Under the pieces are notes generated by a model. It was not told the origin of the DNA, ran no database searches, and worked only from the letters and a program-made list of their open reading frames with translations. 64,000 nt of DNA from Spiractinospora alimapuensis (lineage in GTDB: Bacteria > Actinomycetota > Actinomycetes > Streptosporangiales > Streptosporangiaceae), in contig NZ_CP072467.1 in assembly GCF_018437505.1 (NCBI RefSeq), positions 1,178,001-1,242,000 on the forward strand, given 5' to 3'. Both the position numbers and the translations under genes were made by a program. Of the stretch, positions 17,495 through 26,974 are shown in pieces. Position 1 is the stretch's first letter. Each line of letters begins with the position of its first letter.

Positions 17495-18378
17495 GTCGAC
17501 ACCGCGCCCCGCGGATGGCGGGAGTCGTCGCTGTTGGACCTCCGGCGTGGCACGCGGCGCCGGCGTGGACAACGCCGATCCCCCGTACCGACCCACGCCG
17601 ACGGGCGGGGACCCCCGCTTCCCGCGGGGTGGCCAACACACAGCGGGCCACCACGGCCAACCGCCCCGCCCCACCCCGCCCACACGAGGCGTCACGTGCA
17701 AGGCCCGTCCGTTGTTGGCGGCGCTCGGCCACGCGCGCCATGGATGGTTCACGGAGGCATCCGCGCTGGTCACCGTCCGGCCCCCACACCCAGGGCCAGG
17801 CCCAGCCACCCCTCACGCGTGGCGCATGGCGGGGTGCCTGGCGTGGTGCGTGCGAAGCGGGATCGCGTCGCACGTCGGAAAGGCCCGCGCGCCGGCACAC
17901 GCGCTCTCGGCCACGGGGATCAACTCGACGCCGGCGCCGCACGAGCCCACGAGTGAGAAACGGTGCGAACCGAACGGACCCACCATGATGCTCTCCGACA
18001 CGTCCTCGGAGTGCGCACCCGACCCACTGCCCCACCGCCGTTGGGCGCGGGGCGGCCTCCCCGTGTGGTGGCCGTCGGGGTAGTCCGTGTAGTCCGTTCG
18101 TGCGCCCGATGACCGGCCGCCGGTCCCGGCCCGTGCCCGCTTGGCGTCACGCGCCCACCCACCACCCGTGTGGCACGGCGGTGGCACCAGCGGACCTCCT
18201 CGGCGTCCGCGCAACGGACGTTCTCCGCGTGACGGCCGACGCACACGTCATTCGGCCACGGAGTTCGACTCGCCGCCAACCCCCTCCCACCCGCGACCAG
18301 CGGCCGGGCGCGGCCCTTGTGGAACTCGGGCGGTGACGGAAACGCGCGGCACGGTGCCCGCCGATGACGGGCGGGTGC
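17495..18378. other. 884-bp tract without a recognisable gene
   Basis: The region between the convergent RAM-domain gene and trpD has overlapping open frames in most reading frames, all with Arg/Pro/His-rich translations and no ribosome sites. No RNA gene, insertion sequence or clear repeat was seen. It may be a decayed locus. Confidence 0.5.
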
Positions 18379-19455
18379 CTAACGGCGCGGAGTCTTCGCG
18401 CGGGACTGGCCGGCCTCGACCCAACGCTCCAGCAGGCGTTCGGCCTCGCCACTGTCGACCGCGGTGGCCGCCCGCTCGTAGGCCGAGCGCAGTGCGTCGG
18501 TGAGATCGCCGGGAACACCCGCGTGTACCGCCAGGCCAGCGGCGGCGTTGAGCAGGACGGCGTCGCGTACCGGACCCTGTTCGCCGGCGAGGAGGCGACG
18601 CACCGCCGACGCGTTGTACTCCACGTCTCCCCCACGCAGGGCGCCCTCCGGCGCCGGAGGGATGTCGAGGGCGCGAGGGTCGACCACCTCGCGGCGGACC
18701 GACTCCGCGTTCACGATCCACACCGTCGACGTCGTGGTGGTGGTGAGTTCGTCCAGCCCGTCGTCCCCTCGGAAGACGAGCGCGTCCACTCCACGCCGGT
18801 GGAACACGCCGGCGACGGTCTCACACATGTCGGGGTCGAACACACCGATCGCTGACGCGCGGGGGCGTGCGGGGTTGGTGAGCGGCCCCAGGAAGTTGAA
18901 GACCGTGGGAACGGCGAGCTCCCGGCGGGGCTTGGCCGCGTGTCGGAACGACGGGTGGAACTGCGACGCGAAGCAGAACCCGATGCCGGCCTCGGCCACG
19001 ACCTCGGCGGTGTGCCGCGGCGACAGGTCGATCACGACGCCGAGCCGCTCCAGGACGTCGGCCGTCCCGCACGAGGACGACGCGGCCCGGTTTCCGTGCT
19101 TGACCACCTGCGCCCCGGCCGCGGCGGCGACCAGGGCGGCCATGGTGGACACGTTGACCGTGTGCGCTCGGTCGCCGCCGGTGCCGACGATGTCCAGCGA
19201 ACGTCCCGGAACGTCGATCGGCACCGCGTTGTCGAGCATGGCGGTGGCGAGGCCGGCGACCTCCTCGACGCGCTCGCCCTTCGCCCGCAGCGCCACCGCG
19301 AACCCGGCGATCTGCACGTCGGTGGCGGAGCCCGACATGATCTCGTTCATGGCCCACTCCGTGTCCGCGGCACTGAGGGACTCGCCCTGAAGGAGCGAGG
19401 AGAGCAGGCCCGACCAGGTGCGTCCGCCGTCGGTCGCGGTGTTCGTGGTCGTCAC
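18379..19455 (-). CDS. trpD: Anthranilate phosphoribosyltransferase
   Basis: Second step of tryptophan synthesis: transfers phosphoribosyl from PRPP to anthranilate. The PRPP-binding motif DIVGTGGD (about residues 82-89) and the following [28 protein letters not shown] segment are intact, as is the anthranilate-side [13 protein letters not shown] 19455 is chosen because AGGAG lies 7 nt upstream and homologues begin near here; the in-frame extension upstream lacks support. The gene stands alone, away from other trp genes, as in M. tuberculosis Rv2192c. At 358 residues it is full length. Confidence 0.93.
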   Translation of the reverse strand: MTTTNTATDGGRTWSGLLSSLLQGESLSAADTEWAMNEIMSGSATDVQIAGFAVALRAKGERVEEVAGLATAMLDNAVPIDVPGRSLDIVGTGGDRAHTVNVSTMAALVAAAAGAQVVKHGNRAASSSCGTADVLERLGVVIDLSPRHTAEVVAEAGIGFCFASQFHPSFRHAAKPRRELAVPTVFNFLGPLTNPARPRASAIGVFDPDMCETVAGVFHRRGVDALVFRGDDGLDELTTTTTSTVWIVNAESVRREVVDPRALDIPPAPEGALRGGDVEYNASAVRRLLAGEQGPVRDAVLLNAAAGLAVHAGVPGDLTDALRSAYERAATAVDSGEAERLLERWVEAGQSRAKTPRR

Positions 19456-19599
19456 GAGTGGGCTCCTAACCTGTGGCCTCTCGGTGTCGCGTCGGCGTGG
19501 AGCGGCGTCGCGGCCGCCGCACGCCGCCTTGGCCGCGGCACCGACGTCGTACACGGTCCCGCGGCGGTCCGGGGCCACCACGGACGTCGCGGGATTCGA

Positions 19600-20049
19600 T
19601 CAGGAGGAGGCGACGATCCGGTTGCTGTGCTCCCGGATCAGTTCGGCCAGCTTGGCCGGGAGGTCGGTGGGGTCGATCGGGTGGGACGCGACCGCCTCCG
19701 CGCGGGACCAGGCCGCGAGCCAACTGTCATCGGCGCGCCCGACCAGGACGAGCGTGGGAGGACAGCGGTAGATCTCGTCCTTCGCCTGGCGGCACAGGCC
19801 CATCCCGCCGACGGGCTGCGCCTCGCCGTCCAGGATCATCAGGTCGACCTCACCAGCGCGGAGCTTGCGCCACACCATCGGCTCGGTCGCGCACTCCACG
19901 AACTCGACCTCGGCGACGTCGGCCGCGGGGCGCCGTCCGACGGCGAGACGCACCTGCTCCCGAACGCCGGCGTCGTGACTGTAGAGCAGTACCCGCACCG
20001 TGCCACGCGCGGATTCCCGCTGGGGTGCCCCAGCCTCGGTCTCGCTCAT
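19600..20049 (-). CDS. Response-regulator receiver-like protein, degenerate active site
   Basis: A 149-residue single-domain protein with the receiver fold. The phosphoacceptor position is Asp74 in LMILDGEA. The acidic pair near the N-terminus is reduced to His25-Asp26 (LLYSHDAG), the conserved Thr/Ser is Gly104 (VLVGRAD) and the conserved Lys before the cis-Pro is His123 (ASHPIDP). With three of five signature sites changed it is unlikely to be a normal phospho-switch. No output domain or kinase is nearby. It is divergent from ctaE, with about 250 bp between. I infer a signalling or scaffold role; the function is unknown. Confidence 0.75.
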   Translation of the reverse strand: MSETEAGAPQRESARGTVRVLLYSHDAGVREQVRLAVGRRPAADVAEVEFVECATEPMVWRKLRAGEVDLMILDGEAQPVGGMGLCRQAKDEIYRCPPTLVLVGRADDSWLAAWSRAEAVASHPIDPTDLPAKLAELIREHSNRIVASS

Positions 20050-20287
20050 GCTTCGCCCGTCCCTACTTCGCTCAACTTCGCTCAGGGTCTACCGCGCGCA
20101 TACTACGCCCAGCTTATACAGTGGCGCCACGCGTGCGGTCGCCCCGAACGCGGCCAAGATCTCACTCCCTCGCCGGGGGGCCGAAAACCCGCGCAACCGC
20201 CCGATTTCCAGCGGAGAAGGGCCGGCGTGGGGGATACTAGTCGTGCTCGTTACGGGGGGTCGGATCACAGTCGGCGCGAGATACCGC

Positions 20288-20299
20288 AATAATGCTCCC
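20288..20299 (+). promoter_or_regulatory. Leaderless-type promoter for ctaE
   Basis: AATAAT (20288-20293), five of six bases of TATAAT, lies 6 nt before the GTG at 20300. No Shine-Dalgarno is seen. This would drive the ctaE-qcrCAB cluster. Confidence 0.5.
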
Positions 20300-20929
20300 G
20301 TGGCGACAGTAACCGCGAACGAAGAGACAGCATCCGCACCCGAGCATGGTGTGGCAAGGCGACCTGACCTGGTGAGCGTTGGCACCATTGTGTGGCTGGC
20401 CAACGAGCTCATGTTCTTTGCGGCGCTGTTCGCGATGTACTTCACCATCCGATCGGTCACCGTCGGCAACCCCGAAGAGTTCGGTGAGTGGCCCGCCGCG
20501 CACCTCAACGTGCCGTGGGCCTTTGGGATCACCGTGATCCTCGTTGCCTCCAGCTTCACGGCTCAGGCCGGCGTCTGGGCCGCGGAACGCGGCGACGTGC
20601 GCAAGCTTCGACGGTGGTTCGGGCTCACCTTCCTGATGGGCCTGACCTTCCTCGCCGGGGTGGTCGTGGAGTACTACGAACTGATCGTGGAGTACGGACT
20701 GACCCTTCAGTCCAGCCCCTACGGGTCGATGTTCTATCTGACGACCGGCTTCCACGCGATGCACGTGACCGGGGGGTTGATCGCGTTCCTGTTCATGCTG
20801 GGACGCACGTACGCCGCGAAGCGCTTCACTCACCAGCAGGCAACCAGCGCGATCGTCGTGTCCTACTACTGGCACTTCGTTGACGTCGTCTGGATCGCCT
20901 TGTTCGCAACCATCTACTTCATCCAGTAA
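20300..20929 (+). CDS. ctaE: Cytochrome c oxidase subunit III (aa3 type)
   Basis: Membrane subunit of the terminal oxidase that stabilises subunit I. The 209-residue product has about five transmembrane helices and the family pattern [11 protein letters not shown] near residue 153, with [14 protein letters not shown] near the C-terminus. GTG 20300 gives a product of normal length and excludes a long unrelated extension; a -10 box sits directly upstream. qcrC follows after 17 bp, so ctaE heads the ctaE-qcrC-qcrA-qcrB operon that builds the actinobacterial III2-IV2 supercomplex. ctaC, ctaD and ctaF lie 5 kb away on the other strand. Confidence 0.95.
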   Translation: MATVTANEETASAPEHGVARRPDLVSVGTIVWLANELMFFAALFAMYFTIRSVTVGNPEEFGEWPAAHLNVPWAFGITVILVASSFTAQAGVWAAERGDVRKLRRWFGLTFLMGLTFLAGVVVEYYELIVEYGLTLQSSPYGSMFYLTTGFHAMHVTGGLIAFLFMLGRTYAAKRFTHQQATSAIVVSYYWHFVDVVWIALFATIYFIQ

Positions 20930-20946
20930 CCCGAAACGGGGACACC

Positions 20947-21861
20947 GTGAAATGGATTACCGCGCGGCGGCGGCATCCCCTGGCGGGCTATGCCGTCGTC
21001 CTTCTGGCTCTGGCGTTGTTCGGAGTCGGATACGCGGCGTTTGTGCCCAACGCCGATCGCGCCCAGGCACAGAGCCAGGCCGCCGATGTCAACGACGACG
21101 TCGACATCAGCGAGGGGAGGGAAATCTACATCGCGAGCTGCATGAGTTGTCACGGTGACGACGGTCTGGGGTACGAGTCCAACGAGGACCTCAGCGGCCC
21201 CTCGCTGGAGGGTGTCGGCGCCGCGGCCGTCAACTTCCAGGTCAGCACCGGACGCATGCCGTCGATGGATCCCGACACCCAGATGCCCCGTAAGGACCCG
21301 GCCTGGGATCAGCAGCAGACCGCGAACCTCGCCGCTTACGTGCAGGCGGAGTTCGGTGGCGGGCCGGAGATTCCGCTCGATGTCCCCGGCGAGGCACCTG
21401 ACCCGGCCTTGTTCGACAGCGACGCCGAGTACGAGGCCGCTGTCGACGCGTACGAGGACGCGTACTCCGCTTACGTGGCGGGCGGCGACATCGACGCGGG
21501 TCAGACCCTCTACCTCACCAACTGTGCGCACTGTCACAGCTGGTCCGGTGGTGGCGGTGCGCTGACCGACGGGCACATCGCCCCACCTCTGACGGAGTCG
21601 ACTCCGCGCCAGATCTACGAGGCGATGCTCACCGGTCCCGGCTACATGCCGGTGTTCAACGATGAGACCCTGGAGCCGCAGGAGAAGCAGGATCTCATCA
21701 CCCACGTCAAGGAACTCCAGATGGAGCCGAACGCCGGCGGCATCTTCGACCTCAACCGCGTGGGGCAGACCGCCGAGGGCTACATGTCCTGGGTCGTCGG
21801 CCTCGCCCTGATCGTCGCCGCGGCAGCCTGGATCACCGCGAAGCAGCGAGCCCATGACTGA
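20947..21861 (+). CDS. qcrC: Dihaem cytochrome c subunit of the bcc complex
   Basis: Membrane-anchored cytochrome cc that passes electrons from the Rieske centre directly to the oxidase CuA, replacing soluble cytochrome c. Two haem-binding motifs are present, CMSCH (65-69) and CAHCH (193-197). An N-terminal hydrophobic segment (about 14-33) and a C-terminal helix (about 275-295) anchor it. A roughly 35-residue acidic segment (about 145-180) rich in Asp, Glu and Tyr separates the haem domains and looks longer than I recall for mycobacterial QcrC. GTG 20947 has GGGGA upstream. The stop overlaps the qcrA start by 8 nt. Confidence 0.95.
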   Translation: MKWITARRRHPLAGYAVVLLALALFGVGYAAFVPNADRAQAQSQAADVNDDVDISEGREIYIASCMSCHGDDGLGYESNEDLSGPSLEGVGAAAVNFQVSTGRMPSMDPDTQMPRKDPAWDQQQTANLAAYVQAEFGGGPEIPLDVPGEAPDPALFDSDAEYEAAVDAYEDAYSAYVAGGDIDAGQTLYLTNCAHCHSWSGGGGALTDGHIAPPLTESTPRQIYEAMLTGPGYMPVFNDETLEPQEKQDLITHVKELQMEPNAGGIFDLNRVGQTAEGYMSWVVGLALIVAAAAWITAKQRAHD

Positions 21862-22957
21862 TAACCCACACAACTCATCCGAATCCGATGGCGCCAAGCG
21901 CGTCATCGGCACGCCCGTCGACTCCGACGAGGTCGTGACCTCCACCGAGTCGTCCGCCGAGGACGACCGGCACGAGGGCCCCTATCCGGCCAGTGAGACC
22001 CACGGCCACTCCGAGGAACGGCAGCGCACCGGCGAGCGGATGGCCGCGGCCTGGTTCGTCGTCGCGTTCCTCGCGGGCGTGGGCTTCATCGTCAGCTACT
22101 TCCTGTTCCCGCCCGGGCCCGATGACACTCCCGTCATCGCCGACCCGGGAGTTGAGCAGCTGTCGAATCTCATGCTCGGCGGGACTCTGACGATCGCCCT
22201 GTTCGCCCTGGCGGCGGGGATGACCGTGTGGGTCCGGCGCGTGATGCCGCACTACGAGGTCTCGTCCCCGTACGACGACCTCCCCTCGTCCCCGGAGAAG
22301 AAGAGCTCGTTCTCCGAGTTCTTCATGCGCGGGGCCAACGAGAGCGGCTTCACCAAGCGCCCACTCATGCGCCGGACGCTGCTGCTCTCCATGCTGCCAC
22401 TGGGGATCGCCCCCATCGTGTTGCTGCGCGACGCCGGGCCGCTGCCCGGCGACAAGCTGCGGCACACCATGTGGGAGGACGGCCACTACATGGTCGTGGA
22501 GGGCACCACCCGCCACATCAAGGCCACCGACCTGGAGGTCGGCGGCATGATCGCGGTCCTGCCGGAGAACACCGAGGACCCCGACCACCCGGTCAGCCTG
22601 AACGAGCAGGCGAAGAGCTCGACGATCCTGATCAAGATGGATCCCGAGGACTTCGGGGAGGAAATGACCGACGAGCGGATCGGCTGGACGCACGACGGCA
22701 TCGTCGCCTACTCCAAGATCTGCACCCACGTGGGATGTCCGGCGGCGCTGTACGAGCGCACCACACACCGGATCCTGTGCCCCTGCCACCAGTCCACGTT
22801 CGACGCCGCCAACGCGGCCAAGGTGGTCTTCGGTCCGGCCGCGCGGCCCCTGCCGCAGTTGCCGATCCGCGTGGATTCCGAGGGCTACCTGGTCGCCGCT
22901 GGGGACTTCTCCAGCCCGGTCGGACCCACCTTCTGGGACGCGGAGAAGGAGGACTAG
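21854..22957 (+). CDS. qcrA: Rieske iron-sulfur subunit of the bcc complex
   Basis: Carries the [2Fe-2S] cluster that takes electrons from menaquinol. The cluster motifs are CTHVGC (about 290-295) and CPCHQS (about 311-316). As in actinobacteria it has three predicted transmembrane helices (about 58-83, 98-122 and 172-192) rather than one. The N-terminal 55 residues are acidic and hydrophilic. The ATG at 21854 lies inside the end of qcrC, so the two are translationally coupled. qcrB follows after 3 bp. Confidence 0.95.
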   Translation: MTDNPHNSSESDGAKRVIGTPVDSDEVVTSTESSAEDDRHEGPYPASETHGHSEERQRTGERMAAAWFVVAFLAGVGFIVSYFLFPPGPDDTPVIADPGVEQLSNLMLGGTLTIALFALAAGMTVWVRRVMPHYEVSSPYDDLPSSPEKKSSFSEFFMRGANESGFTKRPLMRRTLLLSMLPLGIAPIVLLRDAGPLPGDKLRHTMWEDGHYMVVEGTTRHIKATDLEVGGMIAVLPENTEDPDHPVSLNEQAKSSTILIKMDPEDFGEEMTDERIGWTHDGIVAYSKICTHVGCPAALYERTTHRILCPCHQSTFDAANAAKVVFGPAARPLPQLPIRVDSEGYLVAAGDFSSPVGPTFWDAEKED

Positions 22958-22960
22958 CCA

Positions 22961-24592
22961 GTGAGCACAACGGAATCCCCGAAGGCGCTCAAGGGGCTTG
23001 GCAACTTCGTCGACGACCGGTTCAAGATCGCCTGGGAGAAGAACCTCCGCAAGGTGTTCCCGAACCACTGGTCGTTCATGCTGGGCGAGATCGCGCTCTA
23101 CTCGTTCATCATCCTGATCCTGACCGGCGTGTTCCTCTCACTGTGGTTCAAGCCGAGCATGCAGGAGATCATTTACGAGGGCTCCTACGCCCGCCTCAAC
23201 GGTGTGGAGATGAGCGAGGCCTACGCCTCGACGTTGCACATCATGTTCGAGGTCCGTGGCGGGAACCTGATTCGCCAGATCCACCACTGGGCGGCCCTGA
23301 TCTTCCTGGGCTCGATCGCCGCGCACATGCTGCGGATCTTCTTCACCGGCGCCTTCCGGCGTCCGCGTGAGATCAACTGGGTGATCGGTGTCCTGATCTT
23401 CGTGATCTCCATCCTGGAAGGGCTGTTCGGCTACTCGCTGCCGGACGACCTGCCTTCTGGGCACGGTGTTCGCATCCTGCAGGGTGTGATGATGTCGGTG
23501 CCACTTGTGGGACCGCACCTGTCGTTCTTCCTGTTCGGCGGGGAGTTCCCGGGTGAGGACATCATCAGTCGGCTGTACCTGCTGCACATCCTCGTGCTGC
23601 CGGGGATCCTGCTGGCGCTGATCACCGCGCACTTCATGATCCTGTGGCACCAGAAGCACACGCAGTGGCCCGGCCCGGGCCGCAGCGACAAGACCGTCGT
23701 CGGGTCCCCGATGTACCCGGCGTTCGCGGTCAAGGCCGGCGCGTTCTTCTTCTTCACGTTCGCCGTGATCGCCGGCCTCAGCGCCCTGGTGCAGATCAAC
23801 CCGATCCACCTGTTCGGACCGTTCACACCCACATCCGTCACCTCGGGTCTGCAACCCGACTGGTATATGGGCTTCCTGGAAGGTGCCTTGCGTATCTTCC
23901 CGGACTGGTTCGATATCTGGATAGCCGGCTACGTGATCCCCACCGGCGTACTGTTCCCCGCTGTGGTCATCTTCGGCGCGCTCTTCACCGCGCTGGGGGT
24001 CTGGCCGTGGGTCGAACGATGGATCACCGGGGACCGCCGCGTCCACAACGTCCTCGACCGTCCCCGCAACGCCCCCGCCCGCACCGGGCTCGGCGTCGCC
24101 GGAATGACGTTCTACGGACTGCTGTGGGCCGCCGGTGCCAACGACGTGATCGCGGAGACGTTCTCGATCAGTCTCTACTGGACGACGTACTTCTTCCGTG
24201 TGGCCGCCATCATCGGACCGGTGATCGCCTTCATCATCACCAAGCGGATCTGCCTGGGACTGCAGCGTCGGGACCGGGCGACCCTGGAGCACGGCTACGA
24301 GAGCGGCGTCGTGCGCCAGCTGCCCAGTGGTGAGTTCCTCGAGGTGCATCGCCCGATCTCCGAGGAGACCCAGGACTCGATCAGTGCCAAGGAGGACCTC
24401 GTCCCGGCGAGTTCCCAGGAGACTGACGAGAACGGGGTGGTGGACCCACGGCGACGCACGATGAAGGGTCGCCTCCAGATCCGGCTGAACCACTGGTTCA
24501 CCAAGGACAACGTCTCGATGGCCGACGTGGAGCCGCACGCTCACGACGAGGGCCCCGAAGAGGTCCACGACGAGGTGCGCTCCGGCCGGTAG
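22961..24592 (+). CDS. qcrB: Cytochrome b subunit of the bcc complex
   Basis: Dihaem membrane subunit with the Qo and Qi quinol sites. The 543-residue product shows the usual eight or more helices. Haem-ligand histidines are in the second and fourth helices, for example RQIHHWAALIFLGSIAAHML, and in HILVLPGILLALITAHFMI. A PEWY-like Qo motif is represented by QPDWYMGF near residue 302. The C-terminal 110 residues are a hydrophilic extension with charged and Gln/Asp-rich stretches, common in actinobacteria. GTG 22961 begins directly after qcrA. A 40-bp palindrome after the stop ends the operon. Confidence 0.95.
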   Translation: MSTTESPKALKGLGNFVDDRFKIAWEKNLRKVFPNHWSFMLGEIALYSFIILILTGVFLSLWFKPSMQEIIYEGSYARLNGVEMSEAYASTLHIMFEVRGGNLIRQIHHWAALIFLGSIAAHMLRIFFTGAFRRPREINWVIGVLIFVISILEGLFGYSLPDDLPSGHGVRILQGVMMSVPLVGPHLSFFLFGGEFPGEDIISRLYLLHILVLPGILLALITAHFMILWHQKHTQWPGPGRSDKTVVGSPMYPAFAVKAGAFFFFTFAVIAGLSALVQINPIHLFGPFTPTSVTSGLQPDWYMGFLEGALRIFPDWFDIWIAGYVIPTGVLFPAVVIFGALFTALGVWPWVERWITGDRRVHNVLDRPRNAPARTGLGVAGMTFYGLLWAAGANDVIAETFSISLYWTTYFFRVAAIIGPVIAFIITKRICLGLQRRDRATLEHGYESGVVRQLPSGEFLEVHRPISEETQDSISAKEDLVPASSQETDENGVVDPRRRTMKGRLQIRLNHWFTKDNVSMADVEPHAHDEGPEEVHDEVRSGR

Positions 24593-24627
24593 GAGCAGGT
24601 CGGACGGACACGACTGTCGGTCCGAAC

Positions 24628-24667
24628 TCGGGGGCCGGGCTTCACGATCGTGAAGCCCGGCCCCCGA
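24628..24667 (+). terminator. Perfect 40-bp palindrome ending the ctaE-qcrCAB operon
   Basis: Arms 24628-24647 and 24648-24667 are exact reverse complements. There is no T-run, so it is an intrinsic hairpin of the actinomycete kind. Confidence 0.75.
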
Positions 24668-25097
24668 CGTCTGTCCGGCGCCCTCCCCGTCTACGCGACC
24701 CCTCGCCGCCCTCGGCAGGAGGACGACCCGTGCCGGGCTCGGCTCCGGCCTCGATGTCGTGACCGGCCCGCACACTCCCGTAGCCAGGTCGTGGGCGTCA
24801 CGCCGCTCCGTCCAGTCGGTACTCACCCCAGGGACCCAGCGCGGCGGAGTCACCCGACCGCCACCCCGTGGGTCGTGCGAGGCCATCGCTCAGGTGCCTC
24901 TGGACGACGCCACGACAGCGCTGACCGCCGTGGCCGACAGAGGCTGATCCCCGGGAGGGTCCAGGAGCCCCCGGGCCCCTGAGGCGCGGGGCCCACGGAA
25001 CGCTCGGGAGCCCACCTGGCACGGCCGACAACGCACCAAGGACATCCGGGGCACCGGGAGGCGAGGAGCACCACTCCCCCACCGGTTCCACACCCCA
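24668..25097. other. 430-bp convergent intergenic tract
   Basis: Lies between two terminator hairpins and the convergent ends of qcrB and the L,D-transpeptidase gene. No gene or RNA is supported; open frames here lack ribosome sites and domain-like content. Confidence 0.45.
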
Positions 25098-25149
25098 CAG
25101 ACGCCGCTGGGCCGTCCCGAGGGATCTCGGGGCGGCCCAGCGGCGTCTG
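25098..25149 (-). terminator. Long hairpin ending the L,D-transpeptidase gene
   Basis: Arms 25098-25118 and 25129-25149 pair over 21 positions with one G-T pair and a 10-nt loop. It lies 22 bp beyond the stop codon on the minus strand. Confidence 0.75.
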
Positions 25150-25170
25150 ATTCTGGAGCGAGACTCTGAC

Positions 25171-26577
25171 CTACTCGGCGGGCTCCTCAGCACCTTCCTC
25201 GGTGCCCTCGTCCGCGCCTTCCTCGCCTTCGGTGTCCTCCACGTCCCTGGAGTCCTCGCCCACCGGCGGGGCGTCGGGCGTGCCGGCCTCTCCGGTGTTC
25301 TGGGCCTCACCGAGCGGGCTGTTCTCCATCCACTCGTCCCAGGAACGCTGCCAGTACGCCCACCCGTTGTCCCACTCGGCCTCGCGGTCGGTGCCCGACT
25401 TCACCACCGGGTCGCCCATGAGGGAGTTCTCGTAGAACCACAGCGCGTCCTCAGTGAGCATGTTGGTGCACCCGTTGCTGTTGTTCCGGACGCCGTGGTC
25501 GTTGTGGTAGTCCGCCGCGTGGGTGAACTCGCCACTGTTGGAGATGCGCACCGCGTACTTCACGTCGAGCCGGTAGTAGCCGGGGGAACCCTCGGGGATC
25601 CCGACCGTGGCGGAGTCCATGGTGAGGTCGGTGTACTTCTCCATGGTGAGCTGGGTTCCGCTCATGGTGGTGTCGAACTCGCGGTTGGCCGCCCCGTTGG
25701 AGACCGGGAAGGTCTTCTCCACCTCGCCGTCGACCGACACGATCATCTCGTGGTCGGGGACGTGCATCTCCGTGATCTGCTCACGGCCGACGTCGAAGTT
25801 GATCTGGTAGTTGCGGTCGGCGTACTGGCCGTCGGCGAACTGCACGCCCGCCAGCCGCACGTTGACGGTGATCTCCTGGTAGGGGTCCCAGTACTCGGCG
25901 GGACGCATGACCATCATCTCGTCGCCGACCCAGTTGGCGGCGATCTCGTTCGGCTCCTCCGAGAGGACCTCGACCGCGGACTCGACCTGTTCCTTGTTCT
26001 CCACGGGCATGTCGAAGTTGATGATGATCGGCATGCCGACCCCGACCTCCTGCCCGCTGGTCGGGAAGTTGGAGGTGATCTCCAGGCGCTGTCCCTCGGT
26101 GGCGGACTCGGTCGAGAACTCCGAGACGTGCTCGGACTCCTCCCCGTCCTCGTTGGCCGCGGTCACCGTCACCGTCAGGTCGGCGCCGGGGGGCAGTGTC
26201 CAGTCGGAGACCCACTGGGTCTCCTCCTCGTTGAGCGACCCCGTGACCTCGTCGAGGGTGTGCCCCTCCTCCTCGGCCTCCGCGTCCTCCCCCTCGGCGG
26301 CGACCTCTTCCGCGCCGTCGTCCTCCTCCGCCGCGCCACCGGCGACGTCCACCTGAACGTCGGTGATGGTGCCGTCGCTGGCCTCGACCGTCAGGGGGAG
26401 GTCGGGACGGACTGACTCGGAGCCGTCCTCGGGTGTCACGGTCACCGAGACGTCAGGGGAGGAATCCCCCGTGTTCGCGGCTTCACTCGCCCCCGAACAT
26501 CCAGCGCTCAACAGGACGAGCGCGCCGACGACGGCGACGCCGGTCCGCCAACGCAGGGATAGGGATGCGTCGCTCAT
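25171..26577 (-). CDS. L,D-transpeptidase lipoprotein with Ig-like domains and variant catalytic motif
   Basis: Forms 3-3 cross-links in peptidoglycan or attaches proteins to it. It is a lipoprotein (lipobox LSAGC, Cys27), followed by bacterial Ig-like domains (about 45-240) and a YkuD domain (about 240-400). The catalytic Cys370 and His353 are in place, but the usual SHGC reads SNGC (Asn368), at a position normally His. The last 45 residues are a strongly acidic tail with many Glu, Asp and Gly. The ATG at 26577 has GGAGG upstream. It lies downstream of ctaF with its own gap and is not known to be part of the oxidase locus. The His change may alter activity; this is an inference. Confidence 0.85.
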   Translation of the reverse strand: MSDASLSLRWRTGVAVVGALVLLSAGCSGASEAANTGDSSPDVSVTVTPEDGSESVRPDLPLTVEASDGTITDVQVDVAGGAAEEDDGAEEVAAEGEDAEAEEEGHTLDEVTGSLNEEETQWVSDWTLPPGADLTVTVTAANEDGEESEHVSEFSTESATEGQRLEITSNFPTSGQEVGVGMPIIINFDMPVENKEQVESAVEVLSEEPNEIAANWVGDEMMVMRPAEYWDPYQEITVNVRLAGVQFADGQYADRNYQINFDVGREQITEMHVPDHEMIVSVDGEVEKTFPVSNGAANREFDTTMSGTQLTMEKYTDLTMDSATVGIPEGSPGYYRLDVKYAVRISNSGEFTHAADYHNDHGVRNNSNGCTNMLTEDALWFYENSLMGDPVVKSGTDREAEWDNGWAYWQRSWDEWMENSPLGEAQNTGEAGTPDAPPVGEDSRDVEDTEGEEGADEGTEEGAEEPAE

Positions 26578-26897
26578 AACGAGAGGGTCCTCCAGGGTCG
26601 CACGGTGGCCCGAAGCTTTACTGTCCTTGTACTAGGACGCGCCGCGCCCCTCTGAGGTTTCCCGCACGGTTCCACCGTTGGGAAAAACCTGTCTCCAGCG
26701 TAGCTGTCCGAACACAGAAGGATACCGCGACTGGTACCCGCACCCTGACAACGCTACATCCCCCAGATCACGGGGCAATCTCATTCGTCGTCCCGGTGCG
26801 GACTCATTAGCTTCCGACGGCTCCAGCGTCCCGGAATCGTTCGGGACCACCGCGTCCGACGAGTCACCGGACACGGGCGCGTGGGCCGGCACACGAA
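26578..26897. other. Intergenic region upstream of the L,D-transpeptidase
   Basis: No gene is supported. It must contain the promoter of the minus-strand L,D-transpeptidase gene; the near-palindrome CCTTGTACTAGG at about 26624-26635 is a candidate element. Confidence 0.35.
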
Positions 26898-26938
26898 GAG
26901 GTCCGCCCATCCCAGTGGTTCTGGGACGGGCGGACCTC
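26898..26938 (-). terminator. Hairpin ending ctaC-ctaD-ctaF
   Basis: Arms 26898-26915 and 26921-26938 pair over 18 positions with one mismatch and a 5-nt loop, 37 bp beyond the ctaF stop. Confidence 0.7.
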
Positions 26939-26974
26939 GTGGCGTGAAACCACCGCCGGTCGGGCCAGCACCGT

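Noticed and set aside
17547-18083. Open frame in the 17.5-18.4 kb gap
   Set aside because: His/Arg/Pro-rich with no recognisable motif; equally long frames exist on both strands here.
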